Notes: a model not told the origin generated them from the sequence alone. A stretch of 61,139 nt of DNA from Pseudomonas sp. B6002 (GCF_013385985.1 NZ_JACAOY010000011.1:1-61139); one strand, 5' to 3'. Shown: positions 29,094 to 38,758, numbered from the stretch's first letter. A program made the numbers and translations.

Positions 29094-29165
29094 TGTGGGA
29101 GCTGGCTTGCCTGCGATAGCGGTGGTGAATGTTACATAGCTATCGCAGGCAAGCCAGCTCCCACA
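29094..29165. repeat. REP/REPIN palindrome (class CTGGCTTGCCTGCGAT)
   Basis: TGTGGGAGCTGGCTTGCCTG and its inverted copy lie between the convergent catA and kynR genes. Confidence 0.92.
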
Positions 29166-29203
29166 GGTTCCAGTTTTCGCAGGTTTTTTTGTGGTGTTGC
29201 TGG

Positions 29204-29677
29204 TTATTTGCGGATAACCAAATCCAGCACCTCATCCCGATCCTTGATCTTCTGCAGCACAATCTCCGAACGAATATCCATCACCCCCGCCGTGCGGTTC
29301 AGGTGGTTCACGATAAAGTCCGAAAAGTGCTTGAGGTTGCGTGCCTGCACCCGCAGCACATAGTTGCTGGCGCCGGTGATCACGTAGGCACTGGCCACCT
29401 CGGGCCAGCCTTGTACCTTCTTGATAAACGTCTCGTGCCAATCCTCCACATCCTGGCGCAACGACAGGTGCACGATGGCCTCCAGCTCGATGCCCAATTG
29501 CTCGGCGTTGAGCACTGCGCGATACCCGCTGATGATTCCTTCGCTCTCCAGCAGGCGCAAACGGCGCAGGCAGGCGGAGGGCGACAGCGCGACTTTTTCC
29601 GCCAGCTCCTGGTTGCTGATACGGCCATCCTGTTGCAGGAAATGCAGGAGGCGCAGGTCGGTGGCGTCGAGAATCAT
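29204..29677 (-). CDS. kynR: Lrp/AsnC-family regulator of kynurenine genes
   Basis: The 157-aa protein has the Lrp helix-turn-helix (LLHFLQQDGRISNQELAEKV, then SPSACLRRLRLLE) and the RAM/AsnC ligand domain (ASAYVITGASNYVLRVQARN). It is divergent from kynU with a 143-base AT-rich gap, as in P. aeruginosa, where KynR activates the kyn genes with kynurenine. The name rests on that context. Confidence 0.88.
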   Translation of the reverse strand: MILDATDLRLLHFLQQDGRISNQELAEKVALSPSACLRRLRLLESEGIISGYRAVLNAEQLGIELEAIVHLSLRQDVEDWHETFIKKVQGWPEVASAYVITGASNYVLRVQARNLKHFSDFIVNHLNRTAGVMDIRSEIVLQKIKDRDEVLDLVIRK

Positions 29678-29820
29678 GGTTAGAATAAATCCGCGTGTTT
29701 GGGGGTTAAATTCGAATTTCCTACAGCTTAATTAGCCTTTTACCCGTTACTTTGCACGAAAATTTTGTAAAGCTTCGTTCAATATTTTGTCCATCGTCAC
29801 TTATAAAAACAGGACAACCC

Positions 29821-31071
29821 ATGACCACTCGAAGCCACTGCCAAGCCCTCGATGCCCAGGACCCGCTGGCGCCCTTGCGCCGTCAGTTCGCGCTGCCAGA
29901 CGGCGTGATCTACCTCGACGGCAACTCCCTGGGCGCACGCCCGGTGGCCGCACTGGAACGGGCGCGGGCGGTGATCGCCGAGGAATGGGGCAATGGCTTG
30001 ATCCGCAGTTGGAACAGCGCCGGTTGGGCCGACTTGTCGCAACGCCTGGGCAACCGCCTGGCCCCGCTGATCGGCGCACGCGACGGCGAGGTGGTGATCA
30101 CCGATACCACCTCGATCAACCTGTTCAAGGTACTCAGTGCCGCCCTCACGGTGCAGCGCCAACGTACGCCGGCGCGCAAGGTGATCGTCAGCGAAGCCAG
30201 CAACTTCCCCACTGACCTGTACATCGCCGAAGGCCTCACCGAGTTGCTGCAACAGGGCTATTCCCTGCGCCTGGTCAACAGCCCGGACGAACTGCCCCAG
30301 GCCATCGACAGTGACGTGGCGGTGGTGATGCTCACCCACGTCAACTACAAGACCGGCTACATGTACGACATGCAGGCGGTCACGGCCTTGAGCCACGAGT
30401 GCGGCGCGCTGAGTATCTGGGACCTGGCGCATTCGGCGGGCGCGGTGCCCATCGACCTGCACACCGCCGGTGCGGACTACGCGATTGGCTGCACCTACAA
30501 ATACCTGAATGGCGGCCCCGGCTCCCAGGCGTTCGTGTGGGTCAACCCGGCCCTGGTGGACGTGGTGCGCCAGCCGCTGTCGGGCTGGTTCGGGCATACC
30601 CGCCAGTTCGCCATGGAATCCAACTACGCGCCGAGTGCGGGCATCGCCCGTTACCTGTGCGGCACGCAGCCGATCACGTCGCTGGCCATGGTGGAATGCG
30701 GTCTGGAGATCTTTGCCCAGACCGACATGGCCAGCCTGCGCAGTAAATCCCTGGCATTGACCGACCTGTTTATCGCATTGGTCGAAGCGCGATGCGCCGC
30801 CCATGGCCTGGTGTTGATCACCCCGCGTGAGCACGCCAAGCGCGGCAGTCATGTGAGCTTTGAACACCCTGAAGGCTACGCGGTAATCCAGGCGCTGATC
30901 GCCCGTGGCGTGATCGGTGATTACCGTGAGCCGCGCATCATGCGGTTCGGGTTTACGCCGTTGTACACAAGCTTTACCGAGGTGTTCGACGCCGTGGAAA
31001 TCCTCGGCGAAATCCTCGACAACCACACCTGGAACCAGCCGCAGTTCAAGGTGCGCAACAGCGTTACCTGA
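29821..31071 (+). CDS. kynU: Kynureninase
   Basis: KynU is the PLP enzyme that splits kynurenine into anthranilate and alanine. The 416-aa protein has the cofactor lysine at about residue 227 ([15 protein letters not shown]), preceded by the PLP aspartate motif [16 protein letters not shown]. The ATG at 29821 ([10 protein letters not shown]) fits the family; the opening from 29752 lies in the promoter. Anthranilate produced here feeds AntABC. Confidence 0.96.
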   Translation: MTTRSHCQALDAQDPLAPLRRQFALPDGVIYLDGNSLGARPVAALERARAVIAEEWGNGLIRSWNSAGWADLSQRLGNRLAPLIGARDGEVVITDTTSINLFKVLSAALTVQRQRTPARKVIVSEASNFPTDLYIAEGLTELLQQGYSLRLVNSPDELPQAIDSDVAVVMLTHVNYKTGYMYDMQAVTALSHECGALSIWDLAHSAGAVPIDLHTAGADYAIGCTYKYLNGGPGSQAFVWVNPALVDVVRQPLSGWFGHTRQFAMESNYAPSAGIARYLCGTQPITSLAMVECGLEIFAQTDMASLRSKSLALTDLFIALVEARCAAHGLVLITPREHAKRGSHVSFEHPEGYAVIQALIARGVIGDYREPRIMRFGFTPLYTSFTEVFDAVEILGEILDNHTWNQPQFKVRNSVT

Positions 31072-31089
31072 CACAACGCCCCATTTCCT

Positions 31090-31155
31090 GTAGGAGCCCG
31101 GCTTGCCGGCGATAGCGCCCGTGAGATTGCCATCGCCGGCAAGCCGGGTTCCTAC
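31090..31155. repeat. REP/REPIN palindrome (class GCCGGCTTGCCGGCGAT)
   Basis: Inverted halves beginning GTAGGAGCCCGGCTTGCCGG lie between kynU and the following co-oriented permease gene. Confidence 0.9.
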
Positions 31156-31204
31156 AAGGGCGCGCGCCAGCAACAACCATCACAATAATAAAGGGGCACA
31201 CCAC

Positions 31205-32611
31205 GTGACCACGCCAGACAACGGCTTTGCAGAGATCACCCACCGCGAACTGGGCCTGAGGCGCCAGCTCACTTCCGGCCAGATGAGCATGATCGCCATC
31301 GGTGGCGCCATCGGCACCGGGCTGTTCATGGGCAGCGCCTATGCCATTGGTTACGCCGGGCCCAGCGTACTGGTGAGCTACGCCATCGGCGCGTTGATCA
31401 CCTTGCTGTTGATGGGCTGCCTGGCGGAGATGACGGTGGCCCATTCCACCTCGGGTTCGTTTGGTGCCTACGCCGAGTTCTACATCAGCCCGCTGGCGGG
31501 GTTCCTGGTGCGTTACGCCTACTGGGCGGCGATTGTGTTGGCCGTGGGCGCCGAGGTCACGGCGGTGGCGATGTACATGAAGTACTGGTTCGCCAACGTG
31601 CCGGAATGGGTGTGGATCGTGTCGTTTTCCAGCGTGCTGATCCTGCTTAATGCGATCAGCGTGAAGACCTTCGGCAACTTCGAATACTGGTTTTCCACGA
31701 TCAAGATCAGCGCCATCGTTGGCTTCATCATCCTCGCCGTCTATGTGGTGTTCGGCTCGGGCAACCCGGAATACGGCGTGCAGAACTACACGGCCCACGA
31801 CGGCTTTTTCCCCCATGGCCTGAGCGGCATGTGGATCGCGGTGATTGTGTCGATCTTCAGCTACCTGAGCGTGGAGATGATCGCCGTGGCCGCCGGTGAA
31901 GCCGCCGACCCGGAGCAGGCGGTGAAGAAAGCCTTCCGTGCCACGATCGTGCGCCTGGTGGTGTTTTACCTGCTGACGCTGGCGTTGATGCTGGCCATCG
32001 TACCGTGGAACCAGGCCGGGCAGACCCAGAGCCCGTTCGTCACGGTGATGCAGACCATCGGCATTCCCGGCGCCACGGGGGTGATGAATTTCGTGATCCT
32101 GATCGCGGCGTTGTCGGCGATGAACAGCCAGCTCTACATCACCACGCGCATGATGTTCAGTCTGTCCCGCGCCGGGTTTGCGCCCAAGGCCATGGGCGCC
32201 TTGAGCAAGAGCGGCATCCCGCTGAACGCGCTGTTGCTGTCCAGCTCGGGGATTGCCTTGGCGACGTTGCTCAACGTGGTGTACCCGGAAAGCTCGTTCA
32301 CGCTGATGATGGCTATTTCCATGTTTGGCGCGATCTTCACCTGGTTCATGATTTTCCTCACCCACTTCTTCTTCCGCCGTTACCGCAAGCGCCATGGCGG
32401 GCCGAAGCTGTCGTTCCAACTGCGCCTGTTTCCCTACAGCACGCTGCTGGGCCTGGTGCTGATGGGCGCAGTCATGATCACCACCTATTTCACCGAGGCG
32501 TTCAAGATGACCCTGGTGTTTGGCGTGCCCTTCCTGCTGATCCTGTCGGCGGTGTACTACGGGTTTTTCCGCAAGGGCAGGGCCAAGGCGTCGAACAAGG
32601 CCTTGGCGTAA
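31205..32611 (+). CDS. Amino acid permease next to kynU (APC family)
   Basis: This protein of about 468 residues and 12 helices is an amino acid-polyamine-organocation permease. The AAT signature LTSGQMSMIAIGGAIGTGLF is at the N-terminus, and ISPLAGFLVRYAYWAAI is the TM3 region. The GTG at 31205 is the most likely start, with AAGGGG about 9 bases upstream. P. aeruginosa has a permease gene in the same place beside kynU, so uptake of tryptophan or kynurenine is likely. The last 55 bases overlap the convergent LysR gene. Confidence 0.82.
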   Translation: MTTPDNGFAEITHRELGLRRQLTSGQMSMIAIGGAIGTGLFMGSAYAIGYAGPSVLVSYAIGALITLLLMGCLAEMTVAHSTSGSFGAYAEFYISPLAGFLVRYAYWAAIVLAVGAEVTAVAMYMKYWFANVPEWVWIVSFSSVLILLNAISVKTFGNFEYWFSTIKISAIVGFIILAVYVVFGSGNPEYGVQNYTAHDGFFPHGLSGMWIAVIVSIFSYLSVEMIAVAAGEAADPEQAVKKAFRATIVRLVVFYLLTLALMLAIVPWNQAGQTQSPFVTVMQTIGIPGATGVMNFVILIAALSAMNSQLYITTRMMFSLSRAGFAPKAMGALSKSGIPLNALLLSSSGIALATLLNVVYPESSFTLMMAISMFGAIFTWFMIFLTHFFFRRYRKRHGGPKLSFQLRLFPYSTLLGLVLMGAVMITTYFTEAFKMTLVFGVPFLLILSAVYYGFFRKGRAKASNKALA

Positions 32612-33447
32612 CCGGGCAACTGTTCGAACGCACGCGCCGCGAGCAGCAATTTTCGGCAGGCCCAGTCTTCCTGCAAAGGCTGGGTGTTGAAACGCGGCGC
32701 CGACGGCCAGCGCTCCAGTGCCGCCTGCGGGACAATCCCCAGGCCCGCACCGCCGGCGACCATGCGCATCACCCCATCAAACCCTTCGGCGCGGATGCGC
32801 GTTTGCAGGCGGAATCCTGCGTGCAGCGCCTGTTCTTCCAGGTACACGGTCAATGCGCTGTTGGCAGCCAGGCCGACGAAGTCGTGTTGCAGGCTGTCGA
32901 TAAAACTTCCTCCCGTGAAGGGATGATCCAGCGGCGTGATCAGCACCAACGGATCGTCGCGAAAGGGCAGGGTTTGCAGGCCATGGGTGTCCACCGCGTC
33001 GGAAATGATCCCGAGGTCTGCCGTGCCCTGACGCAGGGCTTGGGTGATGCGCAGGCTCGGCAGCTCTTGCAGGTCGATATCGAGGTTGGGGTGCTGGCGC
33101 AAAAAGTCGGCGAGCAATTCCGGCAGGTATTCACTGAGTGCTGTGGTATTGCACAGCAGGCGCACTTGGCCTTTGATGCCGTTGGCGTATTCCGCAAGGT
33201 CCTGTTGCAGGTGTTCGGCCTGTTGCAGCAACAGGCGGGCGTGACGGGCCAGGGCTTTGCCTGCGGGGGTGGGCGTGACACCGCGGCGGTTGCGCTCCAG
33301 GAACTCGATGCCCAGTGAGGCTTCCATCGCGCGGATGCGTGCGCTGGCAGCGGCCAGGGACAGATGGCTGCGGGCTGCGCCGGCGGTGATGTTGCCGGTG
33401 TCGAGGATGTGCAGGTAGAGGCGCAGGTCGATCAGGTCAAAGTGCAT
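32557..33447 (-). CDS. LysR-family regulator
   Basis: The 296-aa protein has a LysR winged helix (LIDLRLYLHILDTGNITAGA, then SLAAASARIRAME) and a substrate-binding domain. Its 3' end lies antisense to the final 55 bases of the kynU-linked permease. The divergent neighbour is a TauE/SafE exporter gene 189 bases away with a REPIN between them; that exporter is the most likely target. Effector unknown. Confidence 0.85.
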   Translation of the reverse strand: MHFDLIDLRLYLHILDTGNITAGAARSHLSLAAASARIRAMEASLGIEFLERNRRGVTPTPAGKALARHARLLLQQAEHLQQDLAEYANGIKGQVRLLCNTTALSEYLPELLADFLRQHPNLDIDLQELPSLRITQALRQGTADLGIISDAVDTHGLQTLPFRDDPLVLITPLDHPFTGGSFIDSLQHDFVGLAANSALTVYLEEQALHAGFRLQTRIRAEGFDGVMRMVAGGAGLGIVPQAALERWPSAPRFNTQPLQEDWACRKLLLAARAFEQLPGYAKALFDALALPLRKNP

Positions 33448-33477
33448 GGTGTGAGGTTCTCGGTGTCTGGGCGGGCC

Positions 33478-33553
33478 TCATCGCCGGCAAGCCGGCTCCT
33501 ACAGTTGAATGTATTCACACATCCCAATGTAGGAGCCGGCTTGCCGGCGATAG
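33478..33553. repeat. REP pair in inverted (tail-out) arrangement
   Basis: ATCGCCGGCAAGCCGGCTCC comes first and GGAGCCGGCTTGCCGGCGAT second, the reverse order of most other pairs in the window, with a 27-base spacer. Confidence 0.88.
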
Positions 33554-33636
33554 CGTCATCAGCCTCCCGCAAAACAAGAGGCTGCCTCAGTATATGGCGA
33601 ATTTCCGAACAGGCCGAAATCCCCCACAATCCCCCC

Positions 33637-34401
33637 ATGAATACCTTCCTAGCGTTCTACCAAGACATCGGCCCGGCCTTGACGCTGTTAGTAATCGGCA
33701 CTTTCCTGCTGGCTGGCACCGTCAAGGGTGTGATCGGCCTCGGTCTGCCTACCGTGGCCATGGGCCTGCTCGGCCTGGCTATGCTGCCGGCGCAGGCTGC
33801 GGCGTTGCTCATCATTCCGTCGACGGTCACCAACCTGTGGCAACTGGCGTTCGGCGGTCATTTGAGTGCGTTGCTCAAACGCCTGTGGCCGATGCTGCTG
33901 CTGATTTTCCTTGGCACCGGGCTCGGTACGCTGTGGCTGGGCATGGACGGCGGTGGCTGGGTGGTTCATGCATTGGGCGGCGCGTTGCTGGTGTATGCGC
34001 TCAGCGGGTTGTTCCTGCCCACCTTCAAGGTCAAGCCTGAAGCCGAGCGCTGGCTGGGCCCGGTGTGCGGTGTGATCACCGGCATCATCACCTCGGCCAC
34101 CGGCGTGTTCGTGATTCCTGCGGTGCCGTACCTGCAAGCCTTGGGCTTGAACCGTGATCAACTGGTGCAGGCGCTGGGGCTGTCGTTCACCGTGTCGACC
34201 CTGGCACTGGCCGCCGGGCTGGCTTGGCGCGGCACCTTGGGCGGCGGCGAGATCAATGCGTCGCTGCTGGCGCTGGTGCCTGCGTTGCTGGGCATGTGGC
34301 TGGGCCAGGCGGTGCGCCAGCGCATCAACGCGGTGCTGTTCAAGCGCGTGTTTTTCGTCGGCATGGCGTTGCTGGGTGCTCATCTGCTGATCAGTGGTTA
34401 A
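33637..34401 (+). CDS. TauE/SafE (TSUP) family membrane exporter
   Basis: The 254-aa protein has about eight membrane helices and two TauE/SafE repeats (FLLAGTVKGVIGLGLPTVAM near residue 23; GVITGIITSATGVFVIPAVP near 147). Family members move sulfite, sulfoacetate or related anions. The ATG at 33637 begins the typical length. It is divergent from a LysR gene. The substrate cannot be told from sequence alone. Confidence 0.87.
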   Translation: MNTFLAFYQDIGPALTLLVIGTFLLAGTVKGVIGLGLPTVAMGLLGLAMLPAQAAALLIIPSTVTNLWQLAFGGHLSALLKRLWPMLLLIFLGTGLGTLWLGMDGGGWVVHALGGALLVYALSGLFLPTFKVKPEAERWLGPVCGVITGIITSATGVFVIPAVPYLQALGLNRDQLVQALGLSFTVSTLALAAGLAWRGTLGGGEINASLLALVPALLGMWLGQAVRQRINAVLFKRVFFVGMALLGAHLLISG

Positions 34402-34519
34402 AGATCAACGCCTTATTCGTGCATTTTGATCAAATGTATTTTGCCGCGCCGCTGCTTATTCCGAGGGGGCAATGTCGATAGCCTGCCGGCAGACATTTCT
34501 AACCCTTTGGATTCCCCCC

Positions 34520-35110
34520 ATGAAAAAAGTCCTCCTGCTCAACGGCGGCAAGCAATTCGCCCACTCCGACGGCCGCTACAACACCACCCTGCATGACGCC
34601 GCCGTGGCGGTATTGGACCGTGCCGGCATCGACGTCAAGGTCACCCACATCGACGCAGGCTACGACGTGGCCGAAGAAGTCGCCAAATACCTCTGGGCCG
34701 ACGTGATCATCTACCAGATGCCCGGTTGGTGGATGGGCGCGCCGTGGATCGTCAAGAAGTACATCGACGAAGTCTTCACCGAAGGCCACGGCAGCCTCTA
34801 CGCCAGCGACGGCCGCACGCGCTCCGATTCGTCGCAGAAGTACGGCAGCGGCGGGCTGATCCAGGGCAAGCAGTACATGCTGTCGCTGACTTGGAACGCG
34901 CCGCAGCAAGCCTTCGACGACCCTACCGACTTCTTCGAAGCCAAGGGTGTGGACGCTGTGTACTTCCCGTTCCACAAGGCCAACGAATTCCTCGGCATGA
35001 CCGGCCTGCCGACCTTCCTCTGCGTGGACGTGATGAAGCGCCCGGCGATCGAGGCTGACGTGGCGCGCTACGAAGAGCATCTGGCGCAGGTGTTCAATTT
35101 CTCGGTGTAA
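34520..35110 (+). CDS. mdaB: NAD(P)H:quinone oxidoreductase, MdaB-like
   Basis: The 196-aa flavodoxin-fold protein belongs to the NQO1/MdaB family, which reduces quinones by two electrons with FAD and so limits oxidative stress. Signatures are KVLLLNGGKQFAHSDGRYN at the N-terminus, YQMPGWWMGAPWIVKKYIDE near 73, and SLTWNAPQQAF near 120. The stop is 30 bases before a co-oriented LysR gene, a pairing common in Pseudomonas and likely regulatory. Confidence 0.9.
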   Translation: MKKVLLLNGGKQFAHSDGRYNTTLHDAAVAVLDRAGIDVKVTHIDAGYDVAEEVAKYLWADVIIYQMPGWWMGAPWIVKKYIDEVFTEGHGSLYASDGRTRSDSSQKYGSGGLIQGKQYMLSLTWNAPQQAFDDPTDFFEAKGVDAVYFPFHKANEFLGMTGLPTFLCVDVMKRPAIEADVARYEEHLAQVFNFSV

Positions 35111-35140
35111 GCTGCCAGCAACCGAAAACGAGGACAGCCC

Positions 35141-36037
35141 GTGAAAGCCCGATCCGATGAGCTACAGATCTTTGTCAGCGTGATTGAGTGCGGTTCGATT
35201 TCCGCGGCGGCCGAGCAGGTCGGGCAGACGCCGTCGGCGGTCAGCCGCACCTTGTCGCGCCTGGAAGCCAAGCTCGACACCACGCTGATCAACCGCACCA
35301 CGCGGCGCATGGACCTGACCGAGGAGGGCAAGTACTTCTTCGAGCAGGCCAAGGTGATCCTGGCGCAGATGGATGAGCTGGAAGAGCGCCTGTCGTCGCG
35401 TCAGAAAAAACCGGCCGGGCGGCTGCGGATCAACGCCGCCGTGCCGTTCATGCTGCATGGGATCGTGCCGTACATCGCCGAATTTCGCAGCCTGTACCCG
35501 GACATCCAGCTGGAGCTCAACAGCGATGACCTGATCATCGACCTGCTGGAACAGAGCACCGACATCGCCATCCGCATTGGTGTGCTGGCCGACTCCACCC
35601 TGCACGCGCGCTCCCTCGGTTGCACGCCGCTGCATATCCTCGCCAGCCCGGACTACCTCAAGCAGCACGGCACCCCGCAGACGGTCGCCGAATTGGCGGA
35701 GCACACCTTGCTCGGTTTCACCCAGACCGAAACCCTCAACCACTGGCCGCTGCGTCATGTGGAGGGCGATCGCTGGCTGATCCAGCCCAGTGTGGCGGCC
35801 TCCAGTGGTGAAACCGTGCGGCATCTGGCCTTGGAGGGGCAGGGCATTTGTTGCCTGTCGAACTTCATGACCATCGACGACATCGAGGCCGGGCGCCTGG
35901 TGCCGGTGCTGGAGAGCTTCAACAGCGGGTATCGCCAGCCGATCCACGCGGTGTTCTACCGTAACTCGCAGCTGGCGTTGCGTATCCAGTGCTTCCTGGA
36001 CTTTATGCAGGCCAAGTTGGTGCGGTATGCCTGCTGA
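35141..36037 (+). CDS. LysR-family regulator downstream of mdaB
   Basis: The 298-aa protein starts at GTG 35141 with CGAGGA upstream. The winged helix (LQIFVSVIECGSISAAAEQV, then TPSAVSRTLSRLE) and the PAGRLRINAAVPFMLH linker resemble the large group that regulates neighbouring oxidoreductases. It is probably co-transcribed with mdaB. Confidence 0.85.
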   Translation: MKARSDELQIFVSVIECGSISAAAEQVGQTPSAVSRTLSRLEAKLDTTLINRTTRRMDLTEEGKYFFEQAKVILAQMDELEERLSSRQKKPAGRLRINAAVPFMLHGIVPYIAEFRSLYPDIQLELNSDDLIIDLLEQSTDIAIRIGVLADSTLHARSLGCTPLHILASPDYLKQHGTPQTVAELAEHTLLGFTQTETLNHWPLRHVEGDRWLIQPSVAASSGETVRHLALEGQGICCLSNFMTIDDIEAGRLVPVLESFNSGYRQPIHAVFYRNSQLALRIQCFLDFMQAKLVRYAC

Positions 36038-36195
36038 TTCGTGATCTTCGCGCAAGAGTGAATTGGGCGGGACGGGCTTATTCGATAGCCGTCGTCCCTT
36101 CATCATCTAGGCATACATCGAGTCGCACCCATCGCAGCCTCGCTTGCGCTCGACAACTCCTACACCCATCACTTACCCAGTCAGGAGAACACTCC

Positions 36196-37089
36196 ATGAA
36201 CGTATTCGTAACCGGTGCCGCAGGTTTTATCGGCGGTTCCATTGCTACTGGCCTGGTCAAGGCTGGCCATCACGTTACCGGCTTGGTGCGCAGCACCGAA
36301 CAGGCGGCCGAGATGACTTCGCTGGGCATTACCCCCGTCATCGGCACCCTGGATGACGCCGCTGTATTGACCGAACAGGCGCGGAAGGCCGACGCCGTGA
36401 TCAACGCCGCCAGCAGCGACCACCGCGCCGCCGTGGAAACGTTGCTCGCTGCGCTGAAAGGTTCGAACAAACCCTTCCTGCACACCAGCGGTTCGAGCAT
36501 TGTTGGTGACGCGTCGGGTGGTAAGCCCAGCGACGTTATTTACTTCGAAGATAACTTGCCCGAGCCGACGGTGGATAAAGCTGCTCGCGTGGCGATCGAC
36601 AACCTGATCCTGGCCGCCGCCCAAGAAGGCGTGAACTCGGCAGTCATCTGCAACACCTTGATCTACGGCCACAGCCTGGGCGTGAAACGTGACAGCGTGC
36701 AATTGCCGCGCTTGCTCAAGCAGGCCCGCAAGAGCGGTGTGGTGCGCCATGTGGGCACCGGGCAGAACATCTGGTCCAACGTGCACATCGAAGACGTGGT
36801 GGCCTTGTACCTGCTGGCGCTGACCAAGAATGTGCCGGGCACGTTCTACTTTGTCGAAAGCAGCGAAGCGTCGTTTATCGACATGACCACCGCGATTGCT
36901 CAAGCCCTGAACCTGGGTGAACCGCAGGATTGGCCATTGGCCGACGCCGAAGCCGAGTGGGGCTATGAAATGGCCAACTATGGCCTGGGCTCCAACAGCC
37001 GGGTGCGTGGCAAGCATGCTCGCGAGCTGCTGGGCTGGGCGCCGAAGCGTACGTCGGTGGTGGAGTGGATTCGCCACGAGATGGTGTGA
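36196..37089 (+). CDS. Atypical extended SDR / NAD-dependent epimerase family protein
   Basis: The 297-aa protein opens with a Rossmann motif GAAGFIGG (residues 7-14) and continues as an NAD(P)-binding epimerase-type fold; ICNTLIYGHSLG sits where the active-site Tyr region is expected. No YxxxK pair is clear, so it may bind rather than turn over substrate. The ATG at 36196 has CAGGAGA upstream. The 158-base gap before it holds no other gene. Function unknown. Confidence 0.8.
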   Translation: MNVFVTGAAGFIGGSIATGLVKAGHHVTGLVRSTEQAAEMTSLGITPVIGTLDDAAVLTEQARKADAVINAASSDHRAAVETLLAALKGSNKPFLHTSGSSIVGDASGGKPSDVIYFEDNLPEPTVDKAARVAIDNLILAAAQEGVNSAVICNTLIYGHSLGVKRDSVQLPRLLKQARKSGVVRHVGTGQNIWSNVHIEDVVALYLLALTKNVPGTFYFVESSEASFIDMTTAIAQALNLGEPQDWPLADAEAEWGYEMANYGLGSNSRVRGKHARELLGWAPKRTSVVEWIRHEMV

Positions 37090-37114
37090 TGTTCGCTTAG
37101 CACCGCGTCGTTGC

Positions 37115-37247
37115 AATCGCAGGCAAGCCAGCTCCCACACTCGAATGTGTTCACAAATCAAAATGTGGGAGCTGGCTTGCCTGCGATGAGGCCCTTGAGA
37201 TCGCCGCTGGCCTTGAGGTAGCCATCGCCGGCAAGCCGGCTCCTACT
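37115..37247. repeat. Composite REP cluster: inverted pair plus a half of another class
   Basis: A tail-out pair of class CTGGCTTGCCTGCGAT (37115-37189) is followed by a single half of class GCCGGCAAGCCGGCTCCTAC (37222-37247). It lies between the SDR and SulP genes and mixes two REP classes. Confidence 0.88.
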
Positions 37248-37309
37248 GGTTCTGGCTCGCTCAATTCCGTACCATCCCCCGCCTTATCCCCGCATTACCC
37301 TGGTACCTC

Positions 37310-38755
37310 ATGACCCTTTCCCGTCTGCGCGCCGATGCCCTGGCCGGCCTCACCACGTCGTTCGCGCTGCTGCCCGAATGCATCGCCTTTGCCCTGGTGG
37401 CCCACCTCAACCCGTTGATGGGGCTCTACGGCGCCTTCATCATTTGCACCCTCACGGCGTTGTTCGGTGGCCGGCCGGGCATGGTCTCGGGCGCAGCCGG
37501 GTCGATGGCGGTGGTGATCGTCGCGCTGGTGGTGCAACACGGTGTCGAGTATCTGCTGGCCACGGTGCTGCTGGGCGGGTTGATCATGATCGCCTTTGGC
37601 CTGTTGCGCCTGGGCAAGCTGGTACGCATGGTGCCGCACCCGGTGATGCTGGGGTTCGTCAACGGTCTGGCGATCATCATTGCGCTGGCGCAACTGGAGC
37701 ACTTCAAGAGCGGTGAGCATTGGCTTAATGGCACGCCGCTGTACGTGATGATCGGTTTGGTGCTGGTGACCATGGCCATCGTGTACCTGCTGCCACGTAT
37801 CACCCGCGCCGTGCCGCCGGCCCTGGTGGCGATCCTCGGCGTAGGCCTGGCGGTGTACCTGCTCGGTTTGCCCACACGCACCCTGGGCGACATGGCGCAC
37901 ATCGCCGGCGGCCTGCCGACCTTCGCGCTGCCGCAGGTTCCCTGGACACTGGAAACCCTCGCCATCATCGCGCCCTATGCGTTCCTGATGGCCATGGTTG
38001 GCCTGCTGGAAACCCTGCTCACCCTCAACCTCACCGATGAAATCACTGAGACCCGTGGCTACCCTGACCGCGAAAGCGTGGCCCTGGGCGCGGCGAATAT
38101 GGTCTCGGGCGTGTTTGGCGGCATGGGCGGTTGCGCGATGATCGGGCAAACCGTGATCAACCTCAGCTCCGGTGGGCGTGGGCGCTTCTCCGGCGTGTTT
38201 GCCGGGGTGATGATCCTGTTGTTCATCCTGTTTCTGTCGCCGTTCATCGAACGGATCCCGCTGGCGGCGCTGGTGGGGGTGATGTTTGTGGTGTCCCAGC
38301 AAACGTTCGCCTGGGCGTCCTTGCGGGTGATCAACAAGGTGCCGCTCAACGACGTGCTGGTGATTCTGGCGGTGACGGTGATCACGGTGTTCACCGACCT
38401 GGCCACGGCTGTGTTGTGCGGAATCGTGATTGCGGCGCTGAACTTCGCCTGGCAGCAGGCGCGGGAGCTGTATGCCGATGAGCACTTGGAAGCCGATGGC
38501 GGCAAGTTGTACCGCGTGCACGGCACGTTGTTCTTCGCCTCGACCACGCCGTTTTTGAACCGGTTCGACCCGGCCAACGACCCGGCCCAGGTGACGCTGG
38601 ATTGCCGTCACCTGAGCTTTGTCGACTATTCAGCGATTGCTGCGCTGATGACCCTGCGCGAGCGCTATACCAAGGCTGGCAAGCACCTGCGAGTGCTGCA
38701 CCTGTCCGAGCGGTGCAAGAAGCTGCTCAAGCGCGCCAAGGTCCACCACGACTAA
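37310..38755 (+). CDS. SulP-family anion transporter with STAS domain
   Basis: The 481-aa protein belongs to the SulP/SLC26 family, which moves sulfate, bicarbonate or related anions. The N-terminal part has 10-12 membrane helices; the motif FALLPECIAFALVAHLNPLM at residues 19-38 is typical, as is FGGMGGCAMIGQTVINLSSG near 270. A short cytosolic STAS domain occupies about residues 390-481. Substrate unresolved; SulP bicarbonate carriers have a similar short form. Confidence 0.88.
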   Translation: MTLSRLRADALAGLTTSFALLPECIAFALVAHLNPLMGLYGAFIICTLTALFGGRPGMVSGAAGSMAVVIVALVVQHGVEYLLATVLLGGLIMIAFGLLRLGKLVRMVPHPVMLGFVNGLAIIIALAQLEHFKSGEHWLNGTPLYVMIGLVLVTMAIVYLLPRITRAVPPALVAILGVGLAVYLLGLPTRTLGDMAHIAGGLPTFALPQVPWTLETLAIIAPYAFLMAMVGLLETLLTLNLTDEITETRGYPDRESVALGAANMVSGVFGGMGGCAMIGQTVINLSSGGRGRFSGVFAGVMILLFILFLSPFIERIPLAALVGVMFVVSQQTFAWASLRVINKVPLNDVLVILAVTVITVFTDLATAVLCGIVIAALNFAWQQARELYADEHLEADGGKLYRVHGTLFFASTTPFLNRFDPANDPAQVTLDCRHLSFVDYSAIAALMTLRERYTKAGKHLRVLHLSERCKKLLKRAKVHHD

Positions 38756-38758
38756 CCT

